Assembly: GCF_008370685.1 (NCBI RefSeq)
Contig: NZ_VTZU01000062.1
Span: 1-41,927, forward strand
Direction of reading: 5' to 3'
Length of the DNA stretch: 41,927 nt
DNA from: Aquimarina sp. RZ0
Lineage (GTDB): Bacteria; Bacteroidota; Bacteroidia; Flavobacteriales; Flavobacteriaceae
The notes below the pieces were generated by a model. It saw nothing but the letters and a program-made list of their open reading frames with translations. It had not been told where the DNA came from and did not search any database. Shown piece by piece: positions 1-8,211 of this stretch. The position numbers and the translations under genes were made by a program. Position 1 is the first letter of the stretch; each line of letters starts with the position of its first letter.

Positions 1-2
1 AT

Positions 3-173
3 GCTTCCAGAAAAAGAGCAGGAAATGCAACTCAGAACTATTCTGTATTGCTCAAAATGGCACTCAACTTATTGAAAAATGAAAAAACAGAAAAACAAGG
101 TGTCAAAAGAAAAAGACTCAAAGCAGCTTGGGATCAAGACTATTTGATAAAAGTCCTAAATGTAAGGACATGA
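3..173 (+). pseudogene. ISAs1-family transposase, C-terminal tail (runs off window start)
   Basis: One open frame from base 3 to the TGA at 171-173 encodes 56 residues that read like the end of ISAs1 (H-repeat) transposases: RKRAGNATQNYSVLLKMALN, then a basic KRKRLKAAWDQDYLIKVLNV ending. In this family the C-terminus carries the conserved lysine/arginine-rich block and the WD-DYLLKVL motif seen here. The rest of the gene would lie upstream of the window, so I cannot tell an intact element from a remnant. No clear terminal inverted repeat was recognised just after the stop. Confidence 0.8.
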
Positions 174-292
174 TATTAAATTAAATAGATCATAATTTAA
201 GAAAATTAACAAAGCATGAGTTTGCCCTGATATGATATTGTACCATTTCTGATCTAAAATCAACTAGTTAACTTTGTTTTTATTCGTTTACA

Positions 293-617
293 ATACCATT
301 TCTCAAATGGAAATTATACGATTTGTGATTAAAAAATTCGTATAAATTCATTGAATTATTTTTTCTTTATGCAAGGCAAAAAAATCAAGCATAGCTATAG
401 CTACGGTTTATTTTTTAAACGAAGTAGAAAGGAAAAAGAAACGATGAATATGCGAAATTTTTAGTTATAAATCGTATTACTTGCTAAAATCATTTCTTTT
501 TGTTCACACTTCAAAATAAAAAAGGATCAATAGTGTTGCTGTCTATGAATTTTCTTTATTGTCTGAATTAAAAAATAATTTAATTCAGTTTATGGTGATT
601 TCATCTAATGTTGGTAT
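293..617 (+). mobile_element. Miniature repeat family B, copy 1, interrupted by family A
   Basis: The element begins ATACCATTTCTCAAATGG and ends in TTGGTAT, whose reverse complement also starts ATACCA, so the ends are imperfect terminal inverted repeats. The interior (about 480-617) matches the copy at 20707-20865: both hold GCTAAAATCATTT, then CTATGAATTTTCTTT, then GTGATTTCATCTAA. Without the 160 bp insertion and one TTA it is about 162 bp, close to the 159 bp of the second copy. There is no open frame, so it would be a non-autonomous element. Confidence 0.7.
317..476. mobile_element. Palindromic miniature element family A, copy 1
   Basis: This is a 160 bp segment starting TACGATTTGTGATTAAAAAA and ending ATAAATCGTA. 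Its ends match as inverted repeats at about 20 of 25 positions, and a perfect TAGCTATAGCTA palindrome sits within 1 bp of its centre. It is flanked by TTA on both sides (314-316 and 477-479). Removing the element plus one TTA restores the family B sequence seen at 20707. By eye it is identical over all 160 bp to 22541-22700. No coding capacity. MITE-like or ERIC-like mobile repeat. Confidence 0.8.
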
Positions 618-1092
618 AGCTTGAAAATAAAAAGAAGTCTTAGGCTATGGTTACAACTTAATGCTTTCCGTTTTTTTTAAACAAGAAATTGCAGTTTTTT
701 ATTTGAGTATTTCTAAAACAGAAATAATAATATGTTTTCGGTTTTAAGAAAAAACAAGAAACATGAATGGTTTCATTTTTAAATTGGAGGTAGGATTGCA
801 AGTTAAAAATCCTTGTAGTTTTATATCAATTCTATGTTATAGGGATTAAGGTAGGTAACACTTTAGTAAATAGGTTAATAGCTTTGTAGAAATCCCTTAA
901 AGTTAGTTCTTTAAATAACTTGAATTTCTTTTTGAAATCGATGCGAATAGAGAAATACAATATGTTCCGGATAAAATTTCACTATTAAAATGATATAGTG
1001 ATGAAGTTTTTTTGGAAAAATTAAAGAAAAGTATTTTTGTTAGTCGCTTTTATTTGTGAGAGGTTAGGTAGCAGGTAAATTATGTAAAGAAA
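618..1092. other. Gene-free AT-rich stretch
   Basis: About 475 bases with stops in all frames and no recognisable gene, RNA or strong hairpin. It lies between the family B element and the terminator of the minus-strand SH3 gene. Confidence 0.5.
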
Positions 1093-1133
1093 GAAAAGAC
1101 ACCCATTTTGACATGGGCGTCTTCTATTTTTAC
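1093..1133 (-). terminator. Terminator of the SH3-domain gene
   Basis: AAGACaCCCAT and ATGGGcGTCTT form an 11 bp stem with one mismatch. On the minus strand it is followed by a T-rich tract. It lies about 60 bases past the stop of the minus-strand gene that ends at 1192. Confidence 0.65.
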
Positions 1134-1191
1134 AATTTATTATTGGTGATAATAAATATGATATTTTAATTATGTATGTGTAAACTAATTT

Positions 1192-2373
1192 CTAGAAGTC
1201 ATTGAATTTATCATCAGAGATATCATCTGCTTCTGTTCCTGCATCATACCCTAAACTTCCGTTAGGTAATAAATCCAAAGATAAACTGAAAGAAGGAACA
1301 TTAATACCATCTTCTGTCTTAACAGTGTGATAATCTAAAATATCTTCTCCTCTTTCGTATAAAGCATTCTTTGTGAATACACCTTTAACTTTTCCGCTAA
1401 TTTTAGTTTCCTTCCAGTTTTTACCGTATGCAATTACACAGTAATACTCTCCTTCAGGAATGTTTCTTATATATTGAGTTTGATTACTGTTTATATAAAC
1501 AATTCTTATAGTTTCGTCTTTGTCTCTTGTGTTTTCAGCCATTTTTACAAGCTTCACAACAACATCAGTATTTTTACCAACTTCGATTTTAAGATAGTTG
1601 TCTAATTTATATTCAAACTTTCCTTTGAATTTATTAAATGACTTTGGTGTATCACCAGTCCTATAAGTCTTCTTCTCCCAACTAGCAAACTTACTTTCTC
1701 GAGTTAGTTTTGACGGAGCCGCTTTTGCTCTATTTCTAGCGGTACTAGAGTTTGCGCTTTTGCCTGCTGATGCAGTACTTGATTCAATCTGAGTTCTTCC
1801 AGACTTACCATTACTTAAAGTTCTTTTATTTGCTTCTTCTAAAGCTTTTTGCGTTTCTGCTAATTCTGCTAATCTTCTTCTTTCGGCAGCAGTTTTATTT
1901 TGATTTGCGGCAGCTGCTTCAGCTGCTGCGGCTGTGGCCTCAGCCTCAGCTAATCTTAATTGTCTTTCTGCATTAGCGATAGCTTTTCGTGCTGCTTCTG
2001 CGGCTGCAATTTTTGCGGCCTCAGCAGCTTTAATAGCTTCTTCTGCAGCCATTCTGGCAGCATTTTTTCTAGCCTCAGCAGCTTTTGCAGCTCTTTCAGC
2101 TTCTGCTATACTACTATCTTGTGCTAATAATTGGGTTTGTACAAATCCATTACCATTTTTGTGCTGTACAGTACTCCAGTCTCCATACCCAGAACTAATA
2201 ACATATACTTGAGTTCCTTGAGGGATCTCAGCTATAATATCAAAATTAGCACCTGGTCCAGTTCGTAATTCTAACTTGGCGGTAGCCATTAAATATCTAT
2301 CCATTTTGCTTATCTGTGCAAAAGTGGTAGAGGTCATCACCAATAACAAAATAAATGTAAAAATTGATTTCAT
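1192..2373 (-). CDS. Secreted SH3-domain protein with Ala-rich coiled coil
   Basis: 393 residues. Residues 1-19 are a signal peptide (basic MKS, a leucine/phenylalanine core, then TTFAQ), so the protein is exported. Residues about 28-85 read as a bacterial SH3 domain: LELRTGPGANFDIIAEIPQG, then GDWSTVQ and NGFVQTQLL, which is typical of cell-wall-binding or envelope SH3_3 domains. Residues about 88-175 are a long Ala/Glu/Lys/Arg heptad-like stretch that should form a coiled coil. The C-terminal 160 residues are a beta-rich region (GKFEYKLDNYLKIEVGKN) that I do not recognise, ending in an acidic tail. It has its own terminator at 1093-1133. A periplasmic or surface role is inferred; no function can be named. 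Confidence 0.8.
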   Translation of the reverse strand: MKSIFTFILLLVMTSTTFAQISKMDRYLMATAKLELRTGPGANFDIIAEIPQGTQVYVISSGYGDWSTVQHKNGNGFVQTQLLAQDSSIAEAERAAKAAEARKNAARMAAEEAIKAAEAAKIAAAEAARKAIANAERQLRLAEAEATAAAAEAAAANQNKTAAERRRLAELAETQKALEEANKRTLSNGKSGRTQIESSTASAGKSANSSTARNRAKAAPSKLTRESKFASWEKKTYRTGDTPKSFNKFKGKFEYKLDNYLKIEVGKNTDVVVKLVKMAENTRDKDETIRIVYINSNQTQYIRNIPEGEYYCVIAYGKNWKETKISGKVKGVFTKNALYERGEDILDYHTVKTEDGINVPSFSLSLDLLPNGSLGYDAGTEADDISDDKFNDF

Positions 2374-3177
2374 AATCTTTCTGTGTTTACATAATTAAAT
2401 TTAAAATTAAAGCAGATTAGGGTTGTCTTTAATAATTTAGGTATTATCCTTTTAATGCTTTTTAATTTTTAAACGATTTTAAAAGTTAATATTCAATAAT
2501 TGAATCTCCAAAAAACATGCCAAAACAATTTTACGACAATTTTGACCTCTTCATAAACACTATTAAAAGTGTGAGAAAAACAAGGTTTTTTAAAGAACTT
2601 ATTCGTGATTAAACACTTTATTTTCAGCTAGTTATAGTTAGTTTTCTTTAGTAAAACTTCAATTTTATTTTTTAATTAGCTGTAATGAAAACTGTTAAAT
2701 CATAAACAAAAGTAATGTATAAATCTGAAAAACACAACTTGTTTTGAGTTTATTTGTATAAAAATAAACTTTTTTTTTCATGGATTTGTGTTTTTTAACG
2801 ATATTTTGTGCTCTTATGTCTGATTTATCTAAAATTTTAAAGCCGTCATGTCGGTGATTTTTAGACGGCTAAAAATATGAAATTCCCCGCTTTTTTCTAG
2901 AAAATTTGTACTCAGTATTTTTATGTTTAGTGGTGCGCTTTTTTGAGTGATTTACGCTATGCGTGCATAGTTTTTGTGTTTTTAAATCTATAGTAAAAGA
3001 CTGTAAAGCTCATTGTTTTAGCTTGTTTCGAAGTGTTTATTGTGTTTTTGGGTTTGTTTAGGTTGTAACGTAGTAGTTCTTTGGTCGCGCTATATGAATT
3101 CATAATTTTTGATTTAATAGCGGTGTTATTTAACTTAATTATTCTGTGGGAAAAAAACGTGTTTTTTACATTTAAAA
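2374..3177. other. Long gene-free region upstream of the SH3 gene
   Basis: About 800 bases without a convincing open frame on either strand. The only structured part I see is a hairpin with AGCCGTC (2841-2847) paired to GACGGCT (2864-2870). It could belong to a leader or small RNA, but there is no independent support. Confidence 0.4.
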
Positions 3178-3208
3178 TAAAAAAGTCAGAAAGATATGAC
3201 TTTTTTAT
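3178..3208 (-). terminator. Terminator after msrA
   Basis: The stem AAAAAGTCA / TGACTTTTT has an 8-base loop. T-runs lie on both sides, so it could work in both directions. It lies about 70 bases beyond the minus-strand msrA stop at 3279. Confidence 0.65.
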
Positions 3209-3278
3209 AGTGTGAGAACTTACTGAGAATATGATAGTGATTCGTTAGAATGTGTATATATGTATCGAGAAATCGATT

Positions 3279-3950
3279 TCAGTGTTTTTTCTTTATCAAG
3301 TTGGGGAACTTTCTTTTAAATCTATTTAACCTGGGGATTGAGACGTTTTGGATATATCTGTTATTTGGATTCCTTTTTTCATAATCCTGATGATAACCTT
3401 CTGCTTTCCAGAATATTTGAAAAGGAGTGATCTCTGCAGCTATTTTTCGGTTTATTTTTTGGCTAAGTGATTTCTTTTTTTCTGTGATTATCTTTTTTTG
3501 TTCGTCATTTTGGTAAAATATAATAGATCTGTACTGTGAACCTCTATCTGGACCTTGTCCATTTATTTGTGTAGGGTTTTGAGATCCAAAATATGCGTCA
3601 ACCAAAGAAGAAAAAGAAATTATTTTAGGATTATATAGTACTTCTACCGCTTCAGCATGGCCCGTTCGACCTGTGTTGCTGGATTCATATGTTGGGTTTT
3701 TTGTATGTCCTCCAGCATATCCGGATATCACCTCTTCTACACCTTCTATGTTTTCATAAATAGCCTCTACGCACCAAAAACATCCGCTTGCAAAATAGGC
3801 TCTTTCTAATCCATTAATAGTTTCTGTTTGTACCGGTTTTATGTTTTTTGCGGGCGATGTTGCGGTTTTTTGATTCTGAGTTTGACTATTTCCCTGGCAA
3901 CTACTAAATAAAAGTGAAATGCTTAAAATACTATATAAGAGAGTTTTCAT
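3279..3950 (-). CDS. msrA: Peptide methionine sulfoxide reductase MsrA, lipoprotein form
   Basis: MsrA reduces methionine-S-sulfoxide in damaged proteins. The catalytic motif GCFWC is present (Cys57 when counted from the chosen start), followed by the family's conserved VISGYAGG, GHAEAVEV and GPDRGSQYRS segments. I start at 3950 rather than at the upstream ATG at 4001. From there the protein opens with MKTLLYSILSISLLFSSCQ, a lipoprotein signal whose lipobox LFSSC places the lipidated Cys at residue 18. The upstream 17 residues would bury this signal. The enzyme should therefore be anchored in the envelope and repair oxidised envelope proteins. It is a single gene with its own terminator. Function is confident; the start is inferred. 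Confidence 0.95.
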   Translation of the reverse strand: MKTLLYSILSISLLFSSCQGNSQTQNQKTATSPAKNIKPVQTETINGLERAYFASGCFWCVEAIYENIEGVEEVISGYAGGHTKNPTYESSNTGRTGHAEAVEVLYNPKIISFSSLVDAYFGSQNPTQINGQGPDRGSQYRSIIFYQNDEQKKIITEKKKSLSQKINRKIAAEITPFQIFWKAEGYHQDYEKRNPNNRYIQNVSIPRLNRFKRKFPNLIKKKH

Positions 3951-4072
3951 AAATAACTTATTTTGTATAGAATAGTCTTGTTTTGATTTTAAACCTTTCA
4001 TTTTTAGATATTAAATTATTCAAGTGTTTTTTGTTGTTTCTAATTCAAAATTACGTACTATTTTTTTTCTTT

Positions 4073-4169
4073 TTTACTCGATAATCGAGATTTAAATGCT
4101 CTGGGGCTTGCCTCGAAATCAACTTTTTTTTTCAATAAATGCTTCGTGCTTGCCTAGAGGTAGTTTACT
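4073..4169 (+). repeat. Three-hairpin REP-like repeat, copy 1
   Basis: It runs from TTTACTCGATAATCGAGATT to GGTAGTTTACT and shares its whole length with 12226-12323 and, on the other strand, 34752-34851. The element carries three inverted repeats: TCGATAATCGA, a CGAGG-CTTG-type hairpin (degraded here) and a second GC-rich hairpin. It lies between msrA and rho. The rest of the 4002-4444 gap holds nothing recognisable apart from the rho terminator. Confidence 0.8.
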
Positions 4170-4384
4170 TCAAAATAAAATGAGACTGTTATAGTAATGT
4201 TTTGATTTTCTTTTTACAAAAACAATAAATTGCCGCTTTTTATTCGGGTGTTTTTAAAATAAGATTGAATTATTAGATCTTGTTTTTGGTTGGTGTTTTA
4301 TAAATATATCGATTATTTTTAAAGTATTGATAATGATGAGCTATTGATTATGAATAAGTGTTTTGAGTTAAGAAAGTAATAGGT

Positions 4385-4417
4385 ATAAAAAAAAGGCTAT
4401 CAAACTTGATAACCTTG
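4385..4417 (-). terminator. Terminator of rho
   Basis: AAGGcTATCAA / TTGATAaCCTT pair around a short loop. On the minus strand a run of eight T follows. It lies just beyond the rho stop at 4445. Confidence 0.8.
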
Positions 4418-4444
4418 TTTTGTTAAAATTATTTGGAGTTTAAT

Positions 4445-6178
4445 TTATCCATTCATAGATATAAGAAACTCATCGTTGTTTTTTGTTTGTTTAAAACGAT
4501 CATTGATAAACTCCATAGCTTCTACAGGATTCATGTCTGCAAGGTATTTACGCATTACCCACATTCTTTGTATGGTAGTTTCGTCCAGAAGAATGTCATC
4601 CCGTCTTGTGCTTGAAGAAGTGAGGTCGATTGCTGGGAAAATTCTACGATTAGAAATTTTTCGATCTAATTGTAATTCCATATTACCGGTTCCTTTAAAT
4701 TCTTCAAAAATAACTTCGTCCATTTTTGATCCGGTTTCTGTTAATGCTGTAGCAATGATTGTTAGGGAACCTCCGTTTTCGATATTACGGGCTGCACCAA
4801 AGAAACGTTTTGGTTTGTGTAATGCATTGGCATCAACACCTCCACTTAGAATTTTACCGGATGCAGGTTGTACTGTGTTATAAGCTCTGGCTAGTCGTGT
4901 AATAGAGTCAAGTAGAATCACCACATCATGACCGCATTCTACAAGTCTTTTTGCTTTCTCTAGTACAATATTCGCAATTTTCACGTGTTCGTGAGCTTCT
5001 TTATCAAATGTAGATGCTATAACTTCGCCACGCACATTACGTTGCATATCAGTTACTTCTTCGGGTCTTTCATCGATTAGAAGGATCATTTGGTAAACCT
5101 CGGGATGATTTGCTGCTATAGCATTTGCAACATCCTTCAGTAGCATGGTTTTTCCAGTTTTAGGTTGCGATACGATCATCCCACGCTGTCCTTTTCCGAT
5201 TGGGGAGAACAGATCCATTATTCTGGTAGAGATCGTACTTTGTCTTTCTGCTAGTTTAAATTTTTCCTGAGGGAAAAGAGGTGTGAGGTGTTCAAAAGAA
5301 ACTCTGTCTCTTACTACCTGAGGATCTAATCCATTAATTTTATTTACTTTAATTAATGGGAAGTATTTTTCTCCTTCTTTAGGAGGTCTTACTTGTCCCA
5401 GAACTGTATCGCCAGTTTTAAGACCAAAAAGTCTGATTTGAGACTGTGATACATATATATCATCCGGAGAAGAAAGATAGTTATAGTCACTTGATCTCAA
5501 AAAACCATAGCCATCCTGCATGATATCTAATACACCTTCACTTTGGATGATTGCATCAAATTCATAATCAGGTTCTTTGTAACGATTTCTATTATCTCGA
5601 TTGCCATTGTCTCGACTGTTACCGTTATTTTCTTTTTTGTTGTTATTACGGTTTTTGTTTTGAGGCTTATCGTTACTTCGGTTTTTATTGTCCTTTCTGT
5701 CTTCTTTCTTAACTTCTTTTTTGTCTTCTCTCTTATCTTCCCTTTTGGGTTGAGGTTTTTTGTTTTCTATGGTATCACTGTTTTTAACGGTATCATTGTT
5801 CTTAACGGTATCATTATTCTTAGTGATGTCATTGTTCTTGGAAGTGTTCGCTTCCTTAGGTATCGGTTTTGAGGTGTTGTCCTTTTCTCTAGGAGTATCA
5901 TCCTCTTTTTTAGTAGAAGAATTCTGAGTACTGGACGCTTTTCGAGGTCTTCTTTGTCGAGGCACAGGAGTTGGCTTCGGTTTTTTGTTTTCAGTTTTAT
6001 CAGAAGGTTCTTCTGTAATAACTTCTTTTACCTTAGTTGGATTCGTGGCTTGATAATCAAGTATTTGGTATACCAAGTCTAATTTTTTCATGGTGCGAAA
6101 TTTAGGTACATTTAAACTTTTCGCAATTTCCTGTAGCTCAGGAAGCTTTTTCGCTTTTAATTCAGAAATCTCTAACAT
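4445..6178 (-). CDS. rho: Transcription termination factor Rho with long disordered insert
   Basis: Rho is the hexameric RNA-dependent ATPase and helicase that ends transcription. Residues 1-45 are the Rho N-terminal helical domain (LEISELKAKKLPELQEIAKS). Residues about 210-285 are the cold-shock-like RNA-binding domain (GYGFLRSSDYNYL). The ATPase core follows, with P-loop SQPKTGKT at 337-344, LLIDERPEEVTDM and the GGVDANALHKPKRFFGAARN segment. Between the first two domains, residues about 48-205 form a Lys/Asn/Arg/Asp-rich low-complexity insert that makes the protein 577 residues, against about 420 in E. coli. Such inserts are usual in Bacteroidetes, and in Bacteroides the insert is reported to drive phase separation. 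A short tandem KNNDT repeat lies at residues 113-134. It is a monocistronic gene with a clear terminator. Confidence 0.97.
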   Translation of the reverse strand: MLEISELKAKKLPELQEIAKSLNVPKFRTMKKLDLVYQILDYQATNPTKVKEVITEEPSDKTENKKPKPTPVPRQRRPRKASSTQNSSTKKEDDTPREKDNTSKPIPKEANTSKNNDITKNNDTVKNNDTVKNSDTIENKKPQPKREDKREDKKEVKKEDRKDNKNRSNDKPQNKNRNNNKKENNGNSRDNGNRDNRNRYKEPDYEFDAIIQSEGVLDIMQDGYGFLRSSDYNYLSSPDDIYVSQSQIRLFGLKTGDTVLGQVRPPKEGEKYFPLIKVNKINGLDPQVVRDRVSFEHLTPLFPQEKFKLAERQSTISTRIMDLFSPIGKGQRGMIVSQPKTGKTMLLKDVANAIAANHPEVYQMILLIDERPEEVTDMQRNVRGEVIASTFDKEAHEHVKIANIVLEKAKRLVECGHDVVILLDSITRLARAYNTVQPASGKILSGGVDANALHKPKRFFGAARNIENGGSLTIIATALTETGSKMDEVIFEEFKGTGNMELQLDRKISNRRIFPAIDLTSSSTRRDDILLDETTIQRMWVMRKYLADMNPVEAMEFINDRFKQTKNNDEFLISMNG

Positions 6179-6347
6179 TTAAATTTGTTATATAATTTAG
6201 GTTCTGGTATTAAATTTTCTAAAGAAGAATTCTAGGAAAATTTCGTTATGAAGGTAAGTAACCTAAATATAATAAGTTACATATTTTGAATTGCAAGTAT
6301 ACGACTTTATTTTTGATTATTTACATTTAATTATAAAAAGAAACTCT

Positions 6348-6355
6348 TATTTTTG
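6348..6355 (+). promoter_or_regulatory. -7 box (TAnnTTTG) for the DUF4293 gene
   Basis: TATTTTTG fits the Bacteroidetes -7 consensus TAnnTTTG and lies 28 bases before the ATG at 6383. No good -33 TTTG was seen. Confidence 0.45.
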
Positions 6356-6382
6356 CTTCTCTAAAAAATAGAAGGGGTTTAA

Positions 6383-6793
6383 ATGATACAAAGAATACAG
6401 ACTGTTTATTTATTATTAGTAGGGATATTGAGTGCAGGAGTTATGGCAATCTTACCTTATGGTACTGATAAAAATGGAGAAGCTTTGTTGGCTCAGGATA
6501 ATTTTTTAGTATTGGGATTATATGTTGGATCGGCTATATTGGCTTTGATAACTATATTTTTATTTAAAAACAGACAGCTTCAATTTGTATTGGGGCGTAT
6601 CAATATCTTATTAAACTTTATTTTACTAGGAGTATTTGTTTATTGGTCACTAACATTATCTGGAGAAACTGTTGTTTCTGAGAAAGGTATTGGGATGATG
6701 ATTCCTGTTATTTCTATCGTTTTATTAGTGGTAGCCAATAAGGCTATCAAGAAGGATGAGAATCTCGTAAAATCTGTAGATCGATTGCGATAA
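6383..6793 (+). CDS. DUF4293 four-helix membrane protein
   Basis: 136 residues with four predicted membrane segments: at about 7-25, 42-62, 69-90 and 105-120. The opening MIQRIQTVYLLLVGILSAG is the family signature of DUF4293, a Bacteroidetes-only inner-membrane protein of unknown function that is often found beside rho and truA, as here. It ends in a charged cytoplasmic tail (KAIKKDENLVKSVDRLR). It is divergent from rho and convergent with the phosphodiesterase gene. A strong terminator follows 30 bases after the stop. Confidence 0.9.
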   Translation: MIQRIQTVYLLLVGILSAGVMAILPYGTDKNGEALLAQDNFLVLGLYVGSAILALITIFLFKNRQLQFVLGRINILLNFILLGVFVYWSLTLSGETVVSEKGIGMMIPVISIVLLVVANKAIKKDENLVKSVDRLR

Positions 6794-6822
6794 ACCTAAA
6801 ATCTTAGTAGTATTAGTGCGTT

Positions 6823-6860
6823 AAGACTCGGAGTATGCCAACTCCGAGTCTTATTTTTTT
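6823..6860 (+). terminator. Intrinsic terminator overlapping the convergent gene's stop
   Basis: AAGACTCGGAGT and ACTCCGAGTCTT form a perfect 12 bp stem around ATGCCA, followed by ATTTTTTT. The right arm and T-run overlap the last codons and stop of the minus-strand gene ending at 6851. Confidence 0.9.
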
Positions 6861-7345
6861 CCTAATTCGATAACTTCCAGATTTTCGATCTTTCCGGTAT
6901 CTAAGGTGAACCTGAGCATAGTACGTACTTTATGAAACCCGTGTTTTCCTGCGGCTCCGGGATTCATATGTAATACTCCGTTTTTTTTATCCAGAATTAC
7001 TTTTAGAATATGGGAGTGTCCGCAAATAAAAAGTTTTGGGGGATTAGATTTTATTTCTTCTCTTGTATTGATATTATATTTTGGGGGGTAACCTCCGATA
7101 TGTGTTATCCAAACAGAAACATGCTCACATATAAATCGTTGATGTAAAGGAAAAGAAACTCTGACTTTGTCATCATCGATATTTCCATATACGGCTCTTA
7201 ATGGTTTAAGATTTTCAATTGCATCTGTAACTTTTAGATCTCCAATGTCTCCAGCATGCCAGACTTCATCTGCTGCTTCTATGTAATGGAGTATACGGTC
7301 ATCTATATAGCTATGCGTATCGCTGAGTAAAAGTATTTTTTTCAA
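6851..7345 (-). CDS. YfcE-type metallophosphoesterase
   Basis: 164 residues, the usual length for the small YfcE/MJ0936 phosphodiesterase family (calcineurin-like fold, two metal ions). The metal-binding motifs appear in order: SDTH (Asp9, His11), HAGDIGD, VYGNIDD and CGHSHI, followed by MNPGAAGKHG. The protein lacks a signal peptide, so it is cytoplasmic. The substrate is unknown; family members hydrolyse artificial phosphodiesters and some act on cyclic nucleotides. It ends inside the terminator of the convergent DUF4293 gene. Family assignment is confident. Confidence 0.92.
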   Translation of the reverse strand: MKKILLLSDTHSYIDDRILHYIEAADEVWHAGDIGDLKVTDAIENLKPLRAVYGNIDDDKVRVSFPLHQRFICEHVSVWITHIGGYPPKYNINTREEIKSNPPKLFICGHSHILKVILDKKNGVLHMNPGAAGKHGFHKVRTMLRFTLDTGKIENLEVIELGKK

Positions 7346-7420
7346 AATAAGTAATAAGAACTATTTATGATATTTAGTAAACTGAGAGTAAGCTACACGA
7401 TACTTCTCTATTTTATGAAG

Positions 7421-7428
7421 TATATTTG
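7421..7428 (+). promoter_or_regulatory. -7 box for the truA-ABC transporter operon
   Basis: TATATTTG matches TAnnTTTG and lies 34 bases before the truA start at 7463. The -33 part is not clear. Confidence 0.5.
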
Positions 7429-7462
7429 TGCTTAGAATTTTAAACAAAAATAAGATAAACCT

Positions 7463-8209
7463 TTGAGATATTTTGTAGAATTATCCTATAACGGTACTTC
7501 ATATCATGGATGGCAAAAACAACCGAATGCTATTACTATTCAGGAAGTGCTGGAAAGTTCTTTATCTACTTTGTTAAGTAGTAAAACTGAGGTTTTTGGC
7601 GCCGGTAGGACAGACGCTGGAGTGCATGCAAAACAAATAATCGCACATTTTAATCATGAAGCCTCATTGGATGCTGATCGGTTAGTATATAAGTTAAATG
7701 CAATTCTTCCTGCCGAGATAGCTGTAAAGAAGATTAGCCGGGTTCACGAAAATGCGCATGCCAGGTTTGATGCAATAAGCAGATCTTATGAATATATTGT
7801 AACTCTTTCCAAAGACCCTTTTAAGATAAAGAGGGCATATTATATAAAGAAAGACTTAGATATTAATTTAATGAATAAGGGTGCTAAATTACTGTTAAAC
7901 TACACTAATTTTAAATGTTTTAGTAAGTCTAAAACCGATGTAAAAACGTATAATTGTACCATAACAGAAGCTAAATGGGAAAGAAAAGAAGACGTATTGA
8001 TTTTTAGCATTTCTGCTAATCGTTTTTTGAGAAACATGGTGAGGGCAATTGTCGGTACTCTTATAGAGATCGGAGAAAATAAACTAAGTATTGACGATTT
8101 AATACGTATCATCAAAAGCGAAGATCGCGGAGAGGCTGGATATTCTGTGCCTGCACACGGTCTTTATTTGACTAAAGTGCAATACCCAATAACAATATAT
8201 TCAATATAA
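7463..8209 (+). CDS. truA: tRNA pseudouridine synthase A (TruA)
   Basis: TruA converts uridines 38-40 of the tRNA anticodon stem to pseudouridine. The catalytic aspartate is Asp51 in FGAGRTDAGVHA. The N-terminal RYFVELSYNGTSYHGWQKQ and the later RFLRNMVRAIVGTL are family signatures, and the 248-residue length is normal. The start is TTG at 7463: an in-frame TAA lies four codons upstream and there is no ATG at the conserved N-terminus. The next gene begins 2 bases after the stop, so truA and the ABC exporter form an operon. Confidence 0.96.
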   Translation: MRYFVELSYNGTSYHGWQKQPNAITIQEVLESSLSTLLSSKTEVFGAGRTDAGVHAKQIIAHFNHEASLDADRLVYKLNAILPAEIAVKKISRVHENAHARFDAISRSYEYIVTLSKDPFKIKRAYYIKKDLDINLMNKGAKLLLNYTNFKCFSKSKTDVKTYNCTITEAKWERKEDVLIFSISANRFLRNMVRAIVGTLIEIGENKLSIDDLIRIIKSEDRGEAGYSVPAHGLYLTKVQYPITIYSI

Positions 8210-8211
8210 AT

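Noticed and set aside
670..725. Weak similarity to 4200-4255 (AAATTGC, then TTTTTATT blocks)
   Set aside because: AT-rich match with many gaps; the ends could not be defined.
1752..2212. Plus-strand open frames opposite the SH3 gene's Ala-rich part
   Set aside because: Shadow frames caused by the biased codons of the coiled coil; there is no start context or family pattern.
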